Source: Robiginitomaculum sp. (GTDB taxonomy: Bacteria > Pseudomonadota > Alphaproteobacteria > Caulobacterales > Maricaulaceae). From it: a DNA stretch of 9,000 nt. The notes under the pieces were generated by a model, which saw nothing but the letters and a program-made list of their open reading frames with translations, ran no database searches and was not told the origin of the DNA. This document shows, piece by piece, positions 1 through 6,103 of the stretch. The translations under genes were made by a program, and so were the position numbers. Positions within the stretch are counted from its first letter, which is position 1, and each line of letters starts with the position of its first letter. Location: assembly GCA_002733385.1 (NCBI GenBank), contig NVVO01000016.1, forward strand, positions 35,231 through 44,230, in the 5' to 3' direction.

Positions 1-1778
1 CGGCGCATTCCGGCAATGCTTGGGCTTTGGCCGTCCGGGGCCGGGCTTTGATAGGTCGGGCCAGCCTCGAACAGACGAGCGCCCGGATAACCTTTGTCGG
101 CACTTCTTTGTCCGGCCAACAACAGGTGAATAAGGGCGCTTGGTCGCATGGTGGACAGTTCAGGCGATATAGGGTTGTCAAGCTGCAAGCTTACATCGCC
201 GCCGCCGAACAATTGCGCTTGGGCTTGCGATACAAATGACCAACTCACCGCTTCGCTCAGACCTTGCCCGGCCAAGGCCCGTCGGGCCCGGCGGGTTTTG
301 TTTTGCAAATCCGTAGCCAAAACCTCGCGGCGACCTTCAATACGCGGCAAGCTCTCCGCCTCCATATTGTGCAGGCCGTGAATGCGGGCGATTTCCTCAA
401 CCAAATCCGCTCCCATGGTACAGTCGCGGCGATGGCTCGGCACGGTAATTGTCCATAGGGATTTATTGGCATCTACGCCAAATCCGAGGTCTTCAAGAAT
501 TTGGATCATTTGTGTGTCGGACAGCTCAAACCCGGTCAGGCGCTTGTTCAAGGCCGGGTCAAATTCAATCGGTTCTGGCACGTCAGGAATTACGCCTGCC
601 ACATAAATTTCGGACGCCACCCCGCCGCATAAATCCAATACCAGCCGCGTCGCCATCTCCAACCCGCCCAGCACAAAGCCCGTATCCACCCCGCGCTCAA
701 ACCTATATTTGGCGTCTGATGTTATGCCCGTAGCCCGGCCTGTGCGCCGGGTGCGTAGGGGATCGAAATAGGCGCTCTCGATAAACACCTCCGTGGTGTC
801 TGCGGTGACACCTGAATAAGTGCCGCCCATGACACCGCCAAGACCAAGTACCCGCGCATCATCGGCAATGACACACATATCGTCTGTGCAGGTGTATTTT
901 TTATCGTCCAGAGCTTCGAAGCTTTCACCTTTGCCGAGCCGGGCCCGAATGGTTCCGGTTAATTTGCTGACATCATAAACATGCAAAGGCCTTGCCCGGT
1001 CGTAAGAAATTAGATTGGTAATGTCCACCAGCGCAGAAATCGGGCGTAAACCTATGGCTTTGAGCCGTGTCTGCAACCACTCAGGCGACGGCCCGTTTTT
1101 AATGTCGCGTATCACCCGGCCCGCAAATACCGGGCAAGCATCCGGTGCATCGGTTTCGATTTTGACTGGACAGGGGAAAGAGTCTTTAACGGGTTTTACG
1201 GCGGGCGTGATCCATTTACCCAAACCTGTCGCCGCCAAATCTCGGGCAATATTATCGACGCCGAGCCAGTCGGGGCGGTTAGGCGTGACTTCAAAATCAA
1301 TCACCGGATCGTTCAACTCTAGGGCATCGGCAAGGGGCATGCCCATTTCGAAACTATCGTCCAAATCCATGATACCGTCATGGTCATCGCCCATTTCCAA
1401 CTCTTTGGATGAACACATCATGCCAGAGCTTTCCACACCGCGAATTTTACGAGGCTTCTTGTCCAGCGCAAAATCCAGCCCCGGAATATAAGCACCAAGC
1501 GGCGCAAAGGCCACGGTCATGCCGGCCCGCGCATTGGGCGCCCCGCAGACAATTTGTTTCAGCCCGTCCCGGGTCTCCACCTGACAAACCTTGAGCCGAT
1601 CCGCATCCGGATGCTTCTCGGCAGAAACAACTTTGGCAATTGAAAACGCAGACAGTTTCTCAGCCGGGTTCTCAACCCCCTCAACCTCCAACCCCGCAAG
1701 CGTCATAGCCTCAACAACTTCGTCGATAGTGGCGTCTGTTTTCAGGTGCTCTTTGAGCCATGACACTGTGAATTTCAT
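1..1778 (-). CDS. pheT: Phenylalanyl-tRNA synthetase beta subunit, 3' end cut off by the window
   Basis: Beta subunit of the (alpha-beta)2 class II synthetase that charges tRNA-Phe in the cytoplasm; it supplies tRNA binding and editing of mischarged Tyr-tRNA. I read 592 uninterrupted codons from the ATG at 1778 to the window edge. The family is usually about 800 residues, so roughly the last 200, including the anticodon-binding FDX-ACB domain, lie outside. Visible in order: an N-terminal segment; an OB-fold tRNA-binding domain (about residues 40-150) with EKHPDADRLKVC and GVESSGMMCS; a B3/B4 editing domain (about 210-380) with TNLISYDRARPLHVYD, GGVMGG and YRFERGVD; a B5 domain (about 403-475) with VPSHRRDC and EEIARIHG; and the start of the catalytic-like core with NPISPELSTMRPS and RLFEAG. 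The start overlaps the pheS stop by one base (TGATG), so translation is probably coupled. Nothing is broken; truncation is only by the window. Confidence 0.97.
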   Translation of the reverse strand, partial: MKFTVSWLKEHLKTDATIDEVVEAMTLAGLEVEGVENPAEKLSAFSIAKVVSAEKHPDADRLKVCQVETRDGLKQIVCGAPNARAGMTVAFAPLGAYIPGLDFALDKKPRKIRGVESSGMMCSSKELEMGDDHDGIMDLDDSFEMGMPLADALELNDPVIDFEVTPNRPDWLGVDNIARDLAATGLGKWITPAVKPVKDSFPCPVKIETDAPDACPVFAGRVIRDIKNGPSPEWLQTRLKAIGLRPISALVDITNLISYDRARPLHVYDVSKLTGTIRARLGKGESFEALDDKKYTCTDDMCVIADDARVLGLGGVMGGTYSGVTADTTEVFIESAYFDPLRTRRTGRATGITSDAKYRFERGVDTGFVLGGLEMATRLVLDLCGGVASEIYVAGVIPDVPEPIEFDPALNKRLTGFELSDTQMIQILEDLGFGVDANKSLWTITVPSHRRDCTMGADLVEEIARIHGLHNMEAESLPRIEGRREVLATDLQNKTRRARRALAGQGLSEAVSWSFVSQAQAQLFGGGDVSLQLDNPISPELSTMRPSALIHLLLAGQRSADKGYPGARLFEAGPTYQSPAPDGQSPSIAGMR

Positions 1779-2860
1779 CAGCTTAACCCCGTAGCCAAAT
1801 TGGCCTGCAACAGCGGCGAAAACCCGTAATGCTCAAGCCAGCGCCCGTCGCCTGCGAACATATCCCTTAAATCCGGCATGCCGTATTTAAGCATGGCGAG
1901 GCGGTCGACACCCATGCCGAATGCGAAGCCTTGATACTCGTCCGGGTCGAGGCCGCAGTTTTTCAACACATTTGGATGCACCATGCCGCAGCCGAGGATT
2001 TCCATCCATTTGTCACCCATCTTCCCGTTATAACTGCCGATACGGATTTCGTCGCCGACGCGGGCGTAGCGCACATCCATTTCGGCGCTGGGTTCGGTGA
2101 ACGGGAAATGATGTGGGCGAAAACGAACCTCTACATCGGTCTCGAAAAACGCCGACATGAAATCCATCAAACAACCTTTCAGATGTCCCATATGGGTGGT
2201 TTTGTCGATCACCAGACCTTCGATTTGGTGAAACATCGGCGTGTGGGTCTGGTCGCTGTCACAACGGTAAGTCCGTCCCGGCACAATAATGCGGATTGGT
2301 GGTTCCTGGCTCATCATGGTGCGGATTTGCACGGGCGATGTATGAGTCCTTAATACCATTTTATCGCCGTTTTCGTTCGGCTTTAGAAAAAACGTATCGT
2401 GCATGTCTCTGGCAGGATGTCCGGGCGGAAAGTTGAGTGCGGTGAAGTTATGAAAATCATCCTCGATATCCGGGCCTTCGGCGACGGCAAAACCTTGATC
2501 GGCAAAGATCACCGCCATCTCTTCCATCACCTGCATCACCGGGTGCAGTGTGCCTGTATCCGTTTTAACGGGCAAAGACATATCCAGCATCTCTGAGGCC
2601 AAAGCCGCATTTAGGGCCGCACCCTCCAGCACGGATTTACGGGCTTCGACCAGTGCCGCCAAATCGTTCTTTAGGGCATTGAGCGCAGGCCCCATCACTT
2701 TTTTCTTGTCCGTGCTCATTTGGCCCAGCGTGCGCATTTGCAAGCTGACCTCACCTTTTTTACCCAAAGCCGCCACCCGCACGGCGTCAAGCTCGGTCAA
2801 ACCGTTCGCCGCCGATATTGCGCTTGCGTATTTCGTTTTTAAATTGTCAATATTGGTCAT
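1778..2860 (-). CDS. pheS: Phenylalanyl-tRNA synthetase alpha subunit
   Basis: Catalytic alpha subunit: it activates phenylalanine with ATP and transfers it to tRNA-Phe as part of the PheS2PheT2 complex. The protein is 360 residues, close to the usual bacterial length. Residues 1-90 form the helical, probably coiled-coil, tRNA-contacting arm with the conserved LGKKGEVSLQMR. The class II catalytic core follows: motif 1 region GPDIEDDFHNFTALNFPPGHPARD (about 129-152, key residues G, P, E, D, F, N, H, P, R, D), motif 2 LRTHTSPVQIR and GRTYRCD (170-201), and motif 3 GFAFGMGVDRLAMLKYG (311-327). FAFGMG has Ala at the usual Phe-pocket position. The start ATG follows an in-frame TGA closely, and the N-terminus aligns well with known PheS. 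No Shine-Dalgarno sequence is visible; the bases before the ATG are A/T-rich (TGAAATAAAAAT), so initiation may be weak or rely on A/T-rich unstructured mRNA. It heads a pheST operon divergent from pyrD; the rplT gene that often precedes pheS elsewhere is absent. Confidence 0.98.
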   Translation of the reverse strand: MTNIDNLKTKYASAISAANGLTELDAVRVAALGKKGEVSLQMRTLGQMSTDKKKVMGPALNALKNDLAALVEARKSVLEGAALNAALASEMLDMSLPVKTDTGTLHPVMQVMEEMAVIFADQGFAVAEGPDIEDDFHNFTALNFPPGHPARDMHDTFFLKPNENGDKMVLRTHTSPVQIRTMMSQEPPIRIIVPGRTYRCDSDQTHTPMFHQIEGLVIDKTTHMGHLKGCLMDFMSAFFETDVEVRFRPHHFPFTEPSAEMDVRYARVGDEIRIGSYNGKMGDKWMEILGCGMVHPNVLKNCGLDPDEYQGFAFGMGVDRLAMLKYGMPDLRDMFAGDGRWLEHYGFSPLLQANLATGLS

Positions 2861-2908
2861 ATTTTTATTTCATAAATCAAGCCGTGTTTTGGCAATTGCC
2901 GCCGCTCA

Positions 2909-2934
2909 GGTCAATATCTAACTGATGGTCAATA
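2909..2934. repeat. 8-bp direct repeat GGTCAATA, two copies 18 bp apart
   Basis: GGTCAATA occurs at 2909-2916 and again at 2927-2934; on the minus strand both read TATTGACC. If the pheS promoter call is right, they lie at the start of the pheS leader. They could be binding half-sites or chance. Confidence 0.35.
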
Positions 2935-2943
2935 CGGTAGAGT

Positions 2944-2972
2944 ATGTTAGCGATACATCTAGATTTTCACAA
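2944..2972 (-). promoter_or_regulatory. Candidate sigma70-type promoter for pheST
   Basis: Read on the minus strand, TTGTGA (2972-2967) and TAACAT (2949-2944) each match four of six consensus bases of the -35 and -10 boxes, with an ideal 17-bp spacer. Transcription would start near 2937 and give a leader of roughly 75 nt before the pheS ATG. This is inference from a weak motif; a 4/6 plus 4/6 match can arise by chance in A/T-rich DNA. Confidence 0.3.
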
Positions 2973-3002
2973 ATGCCTTGCCTATTTTGTCCGGCAGGCG
3001 TT
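2972..3002. promoter_or_regulatory. Imperfect hairpin / inverted repeat upstream of pyrD
   Basis: AATGCCTTGCC (2972-2982) pairs with GGCAGGCGTT (2993-3002) around the 10-base loop TATTTTGTCC. This gives about ten base pairs, one of them G-U in RNA, with a single bulged T. No T-run follows on either strand, so it is not a convincing terminator. It lies between the two candidate promoters and may be an operator or an RNA structure; no function can be assigned from sequence alone. Confidence 0.4.
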
Positions 3003-3016
3003 CTATGTACCAAAAT
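2987..3016 (+). promoter_or_regulatory. Weak candidate promoter for pyrD
   Basis: TTGTCC (2987-2992) and CAAAAT (3011-3016) each match four of six consensus bases, with an 18-bp spacer. Transcription would start close to 3023 and give a very short leader before the ATG at 3038. The -35 box falls in the loop of the inverted repeat at 2972-3002. This is a low-confidence call; TTGCCT at 2978 is an alternative -35 with a poorer -10. Confidence 0.2.
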
Positions 3017-3026
3017 AGCTAACAAC

Positions 3027-3032
3027 GGAAAG
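3027..3032 (+). promoter_or_regulatory. Ribosome binding site of pyrD
   Basis: GGAAAG lies five bases before the ATG at 3038. It is a reasonable Shine-Dalgarno sequence and supports this start. The nearby GCTAACA (3018-3024) could pair with TGTTAGC at 2945-2951. Confidence 0.6.
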
Positions 3033-3037
3033 ACTTC

Positions 3038-4108
3038 ATGGGTATTTTTCATAAATTGGCCACAAGTCTGGTGAAAACATTACCGCCGGAAGCGGCCCAC
3101 AAAACGGCGCTGCGGGCTTTGGCTTTGGGATTGGGGCCGAAATATGCTTGTGATCATGATATTTTAAAAACCGAACTTGCTGGCCTTTCCCTGCCAAACC
3201 CCATTGGCCTAGCGGCCGGGTTTGACAAGGACGCCCAAGTGCCGGACGCCATGCTGGCCGCCGGGTTCGGGTTTGTAGAAGCGGGCAGTGTCACGCCTCT
3301 ACCCCAAGCCGGAAACCCCAAGCCGCGCCTGTTCAGGCTCACGCAAGACAAAGCCGTGATTAACCGCATGGGGTTTAACAATAAAGGTCTGGATGTTTTC
3401 GCCAAAAATTTACGAGCGCGACAAGGAAGCCCCGGCATTGTCGGGGCCAACCTGGGTGCCAACAAGAACAGCACGGACAGGGCGGCGGATTATCTGACCG
3501 GACTGGCGGCCTTGTGGGGGCTGGCGGATTACTTCACCATCAATGTGTCCTCGCCCAATACGCCGGGCCTTAGGGATTTACAAGGCGGGGACGCGCTGGA
3601 GGACTTGCTGGGGCGCATTTCAGAAGCTCGGCAAAACCTGACCGGCGACCAGGCTTCTCCGCCCATATTCCTAAAAGTCGCACCAGATCTGGATTTTGCC
3701 CAGATCGAACGCATCACCGAACAGGCCAGAACTTATGGTATCAGCGGTATCATCATATCCAACACCACCACCGCAAGGCCCGAACATTTGAAAAGCGACC
3801 ACAAAACCGAAACTGGCGGTCTGTCAGGTGCGCCGCTGATGCGACCTTCAACCAGAATTTTGGCGGAATTTTACGCAGCGAGCGGCGGGCATATACCGCT
3901 TATCGGGGTCGGCGGTATTGCCAATGGCGGCGACGCTTATATCAAGATCCGCGCCGGGGCCAGCGCCGTGCAACTGTACTCCGCTCTGGTGTATGCGGGG
4001 CCGGGTTTGGCGGCAGAAATTTGCGACGATCTGGCCGCTCGCCTGCAAGCCGACGGGTTTGCCCATGTGAGCCAGGCGGTCGGAAGCTTGACAAGCGGAC
4101 AAACTTGA
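3038..4108 (+). CDS. pyrD: Dihydroorotate dehydrogenase (quinone), class 2
   Basis: Fourth step of de novo pyrimidine synthesis: oxidises dihydroorotate to orotate with FMN and passes the electrons to membrane quinone. The 356-residue length is typical of class 2 enzymes. The N-terminal amphipathic helical extension (about residues 1-45, MGIFHKLATSLVKTLPPEAA) that docks on the inner membrane is present and separates it from soluble class 1 enzymes. The alpha/beta barrel carries AAGFDKDA (59-66), PLPQAGNPKPR (88-97), NRMGFNN (109-115), GANLGANK (136-143), the active-site loop NVSSPNTPGLR (169-179) with a catalytic Ser rather than the class 1 Cys, LKVAPD (212-217), SNTT (241-244), GGLSG (260-264), and the FMN phosphate sites GVGGI (290-294) and QLYSALVY (312-319). 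The start is supported by GGAAAG five bases upstream. It may be transcribed together with the fds genes, whose first start codon lies 38 bp beyond its stop. Confidence 0.98.
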   Translation: MGIFHKLATSLVKTLPPEAAHKTALRALALGLGPKYACDHDILKTELAGLSLPNPIGLAAGFDKDAQVPDAMLAAGFGFVEAGSVTPLPQAGNPKPRLFRLTQDKAVINRMGFNNKGLDVFAKNLRARQGSPGIVGANLGANKNSTDRAADYLTGLAALWGLADYFTINVSSPNTPGLRDLQGGDALEDLLGRISEARQNLTGDQASPPIFLKVAPDLDFAQIERITEQARTYGISGIIISNTTTARPEHLKSDHKTETGGLSGAPLMRPSTRILAEFYAASGGHIPLIGVGGIANGGDAYIKIRAGASAVQLYSALVYAGPGLAAEICDDLAARLQADGFAHVSQAVGSLTSGQT

Positions 4109-4146
4109 CCTTGGTGTTTAGCGGTAAATAGCCCATACTGGCCTTG
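4109..4146 (+). other. Short pyrD-fdsG spacer without terminator
   Basis: This 38-bp gap has no hairpin with a T-run and no strong Shine-Dalgarno sequence before fdsG. TTGACA (4088-4093) and TTGACC (4105-4110) near the pyrD stop resemble -35 boxes, but no fitting -10 lies at 16-18 bp. The simplest reading is read-through from pyrD into fdsGBA. Confidence 0.5.
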
Positions 4147-4581
4147 ATGAACCATGAACCCAAAGATAAAATCCTCAGCATATGCGCGGACTATGGCAAT
4201 CAGCCCGACACCTTGATTGAGATTTTACATGATGTGCAGGTTGAGCTTGGCTTTCTATCCACCGAGGCTTTAATCCAAATTGCAGATGCGCTGAATATAT
4301 CGCGGGCTGATATTCACGGAGTTGTCAGTTTTTATGATGATTTCAGGCGCGAGCCGACACAAGGCCCCACTGTAAAAATTTGCCGGGCCGAAGCTTGTCA
4401 GGCGGTGGGCGGCGAAGATTTGGCCAAGCACGCAAAAGAAACCGCGCACACCAATATTCACGATGTCTATTGTCTGGGTAATTGCGCACTAGGGCCAGCC
4501 GTGCTGATCGGTGATGATTTATATGGCCGGGTGACGCCAGAGCGGCTTGATGCTTTGCTCAAGACAAAGGCTGCGCCGTGA
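4147..4581 (+). CDS. fdsG: NAD-dependent formate dehydrogenase gamma subunit (NuoE-like [2Fe-2S] protein)
   Basis: Small subunit of the cytoplasmic FdsABG formate dehydrogenase, homologous to complex I NuoE; it holds one [2Fe-2S] cluster next to the FMN of FdsB. The protein has 144 residues from the ATG at 4147. An N-terminal helical region (about 1-65; ILHDVQVELGFLS, ALNISRADIHGVVSFY) is followed by a thioredoxin-like fold with the four ligands Cys79 and Cys84 (CRAEAC) and Cys109 and Cys113 (CLGNC), a spacing diagnostic of the NuoE/FdsG family. I preferred the ATG at 4147 to the TTG immediately before it (4144), which would add one residue; no clear Shine-Dalgarno sequence decides between them. 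The stop overlaps the GTG start of fdsB (GTGA), so translation is probably coupled. The partners downstream identify it as FdsG rather than NuoE or HoxE. Confidence 0.93.
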   Translation: MNHEPKDKILSICADYGNQPDTLIEILHDVQVELGFLSTEALIQIADALNISRADIHGVVSFYDDFRREPTQGPTVKICRAEACQAVGGEDLAKHAKETAHTNIHDVYCLGNCALGPAVLIGDDLYGRVTPERLDALLKTKAAP

Positions 4582-6101
4582 GTGCCCGCGCTATATATGT
4601 GCCGTGCGACGCCGCCGCCCTTTCTGTGGGTGCAGATGATGTGGCGGCGGCAATTGAGCAAGAAGCAGCGAAGCGCGATGTGCAGATTAAAATTATCCGT
4701 AATGGCTCACGCGGTATGTTGTGGCTGGAACCTTTGGTAGAGGTGGAGACAGATACCGGACGAACGGCTTACGGCCCGGTTGCGCCTGAAGATGTTGCGG
4801 AATTGTTTGATGCGGGCTTTTTGAACGGTGGTACCCATGATTTATCCCACGGCCTAACCGAAGACATTCCGTATTTTGCCAAACAAGAGCGGCTAACATT
4901 TGTAAGGTGTGGTATCACTGACCCGCTTAGTCTTGAGGACTATCAAACCCACGGCGGTCTGGCCGGGTTACGCAAAACTTTGACTTTGTCCCCCGAAGCT
5001 ATCGTGGAAACCGTGACACAATCCGGCTTGCGTGGACGCGGCGGCGCTGGTTTCCCGACCGGGATTAAGTGGAAGACCGCTCTGGAAATTGACGCGAGCC
5101 AAAAATATATTTGCGCCAATGCTGACGAAGGTGACAGCGGTACATTCGCTGACCGGATGCTCATGGAGGGCGATCCATTTGTGCTCTTGGAAGGTATGGT
5201 GATTGCCGGATTGGCCGTCGGGGCAAGCATTGGATATATCTATATCCGTTCGGAATATCCCCATGCCATCAAAACTATGGGACGAGCCGTGCAGATATGG
5301 CAGGCCGCCAATTTGCTTGCGGGTAGCGGCCAGACATTTGAGATTATTATCCGCAGGGGGGCGGGAGCTTATATTTGCGGCGAAGAAACTTCCATGCTGG
5401 AAAGTATCGAGGGCAAGCGCGGCCAGATTAAAGTTAAACCACCGCTTCCGGCCATAGAGGGTTTGTTCGGCAAACCCACCATCATCAATAATGTTCTGAC
5501 CCTGGCCAGCGTCCCGATTATCCTGGACAAAGGGGCAGGTTATTACCGTGACTTTGGTCAAGGCCGTTCGCGGGGCACGCAAGCTTTTCAACTTGGCGGC
5601 GACATTAAGCGCGGAGGTTTGGTGGAAAAGGCCTTCGGGGTAAGTTTGCGCGAACTGGTCGAGGGTTTTGGCGGTGGCTCAAGATCGGGTAAACACATAC
5701 GCACCGTACAAGCAGGGGGGCCACTCGGGGCTTATATTCCGCCACATGAATTTGATGTGGAAATGGACTACGAAAAACTGGCTGACATTGACGCTATGCT
5801 TGGCCACGGCGGCCTTGTGGTGTTTAATGAGGACGTCAACATGGCCAAACAAGCCCGTTTTGCCATGAAATTTTGCGAAGTGGAGAGCTGCGGTAAATGT
5901 ACGCCGTGCCGCATTGGGGCGGTGCGCGGCAAGGAGACATTGGACAAGATAATTGCGGGCGAAAACGTGGCGGCAAATCTGGCCCTGCTGGACGAAATAT
6001 GTGAGTTGATGACGGACGGTTCATTATGTGCTATGGGCGGGTTGACGCCCATGCCGGTACAAAGTGCGATTAAGCATTTCGGCGAAGACTTCAAAGGGTA
6101 G
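4578..6101 (+). CDS. fdsB: NAD-dependent formate dehydrogenase beta subunit (NuoF-like flavoprotein)
   Basis: Diaphorase subunit: takes electrons from FdsA and reduces NAD+ to NADH on FMN. It has 507 residues, near the usual FdsB length. Residues about 1-110 form the NuoE-like thioredoxin fold fused to the N-terminus of FdsB proteins (YVPCDAAALSVGADDV, GSRGMLWLEPLVEV), without cluster Cys. The NuoF part follows: FMN loop GLRGRGGAGFPTGIKW (150-165), NADEGDSGTF (181-190), nucleotide-binding GAGAYICGEETSMLESIEG (261-279), and [4Fe-4S] ligands Cys438, Cys441, Cys444 (CGKCTPC) plus Cys484 (SLCAMGG). NADEGDSGTF rather than the NADEGEPGTF of complex I NuoF fits the FdsB branch. Translation starts at a GTG overlapping the fdsG stop; fdsA begins two bases after its stop. 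No frame disruption or missing ligand is visible. Confidence 0.96.
   Translation: MSARAIYVPCDAAALSVGADDVAAAIEQEAAKRDVQIKIIRNGSRGMLWLEPLVEVETDTGRTAYGPVAPEDVAELFDAGFLNGGTHDLSHGLTEDIPYFAKQERLTFVRCGITDPLSLEDYQTHGGLAGLRKTLTLSPEAIVETVTQSGLRGRGGAGFPTGIKWKTALEIDASQKYICANADEGDSGTFADRMLMEGDPFVLLEGMVIAGLAVGASIGYIYIRSEYPHAIKTMGRAVQIWQAANLLAGSGQTFEIIIRRGAGAYICGEETSMLESIEGKRGQIKVKPPLPAIEGLFGKPTIINNVLTLASVPIILDKGAGYYRDFGQGRSRGTQAFQLGGDIKRGGLVEKAFGVSLRELVEGFGGGSRSGKHIRTVQAGGPLGAYIPPHEFDVEMDYEKLADIDAMLGHGGLVVFNEDVNMAKQARFAMKFCEVESCGKCTPCRIGAVRGKETLDKIIAGENVAANLALLDEICELMTDGSLCAMGGLTPMPVQSAIKHFGEDFKG
6094..6098 (+). promoter_or_regulatory. Ribosome binding site of fdsA
   Basis: AAGGG lies at the very end of fdsB, five bases before the fdsA ATG at 6104. 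This supports that start and lets ribosomes ending fdsB reinitiate on fdsA. Confidence 0.55.
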
Positions 6102-6103
6102 GT

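Larger units (their letters stand above)
2861..3037. promoter_or_regulatory. Divergent pheS/pyrD intergenic regulatory region
   Basis: This 177-bp non-coding stretch must hold the promoters of pheST (leftward) and pyrD (rightward). It is more A/T-rich than its neighbours. I see candidate promoters in both directions, an imperfect inverted repeat at 2972-3002 between them, a second distant inverted repeat (TGTTAGC at 2945-2951 and GCTAACA at 3018-3024), an 8-bp direct repeat GGTCAATA at 2909 and 2927, and the palindromes GGCAATTGCC (2891-2900) and ATCTAGAT (2957-2964). I see no tRNA, no Phe-rich leader peptide and no intrinsic terminator, so E. coli-type pheM attenuation is not supported. Confidence 0.8.

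Noticed and set aside
1015..1491. Plus-strand open frame of 158 codons opposite pheT
   Set aside because: The minus-strand pheT frame here is continuous and encodes conserved OB-fold and editing-domain motifs; the plus-strand product is low in recognisable features.
1..1778. pheT as a broken gene, because no complete open frame ends inside the window
   Set aside because: I translated the frame codon by codon from 1778 to 3 and found no stop; the gene simply continues past the window edge.
2865..2873. Minimal reading frame ATG-AAA-TAA on the minus strand, four bases before the pheS ATG
   Set aside because: It is only two codons, lacks a ribosome binding site and Phe codons, and arises easily in A/T-rich DNA; it does not support a pheM-like leader peptide.
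4088..4093. Perfect TTGACA -35 hexamer at the end of pyrD
   Set aside because: No -10-like hexamer follows at 16-18 bp, so I do not call a promoter for fdsGBA.
4968..5591. Long minus-strand open frame (207 codons) inside fdsB
   Set aside because: It lies wholly antisense to a clearly real gene, its product resembles no family I know, and it has no supporting ribosome binding site; a coding shadow.
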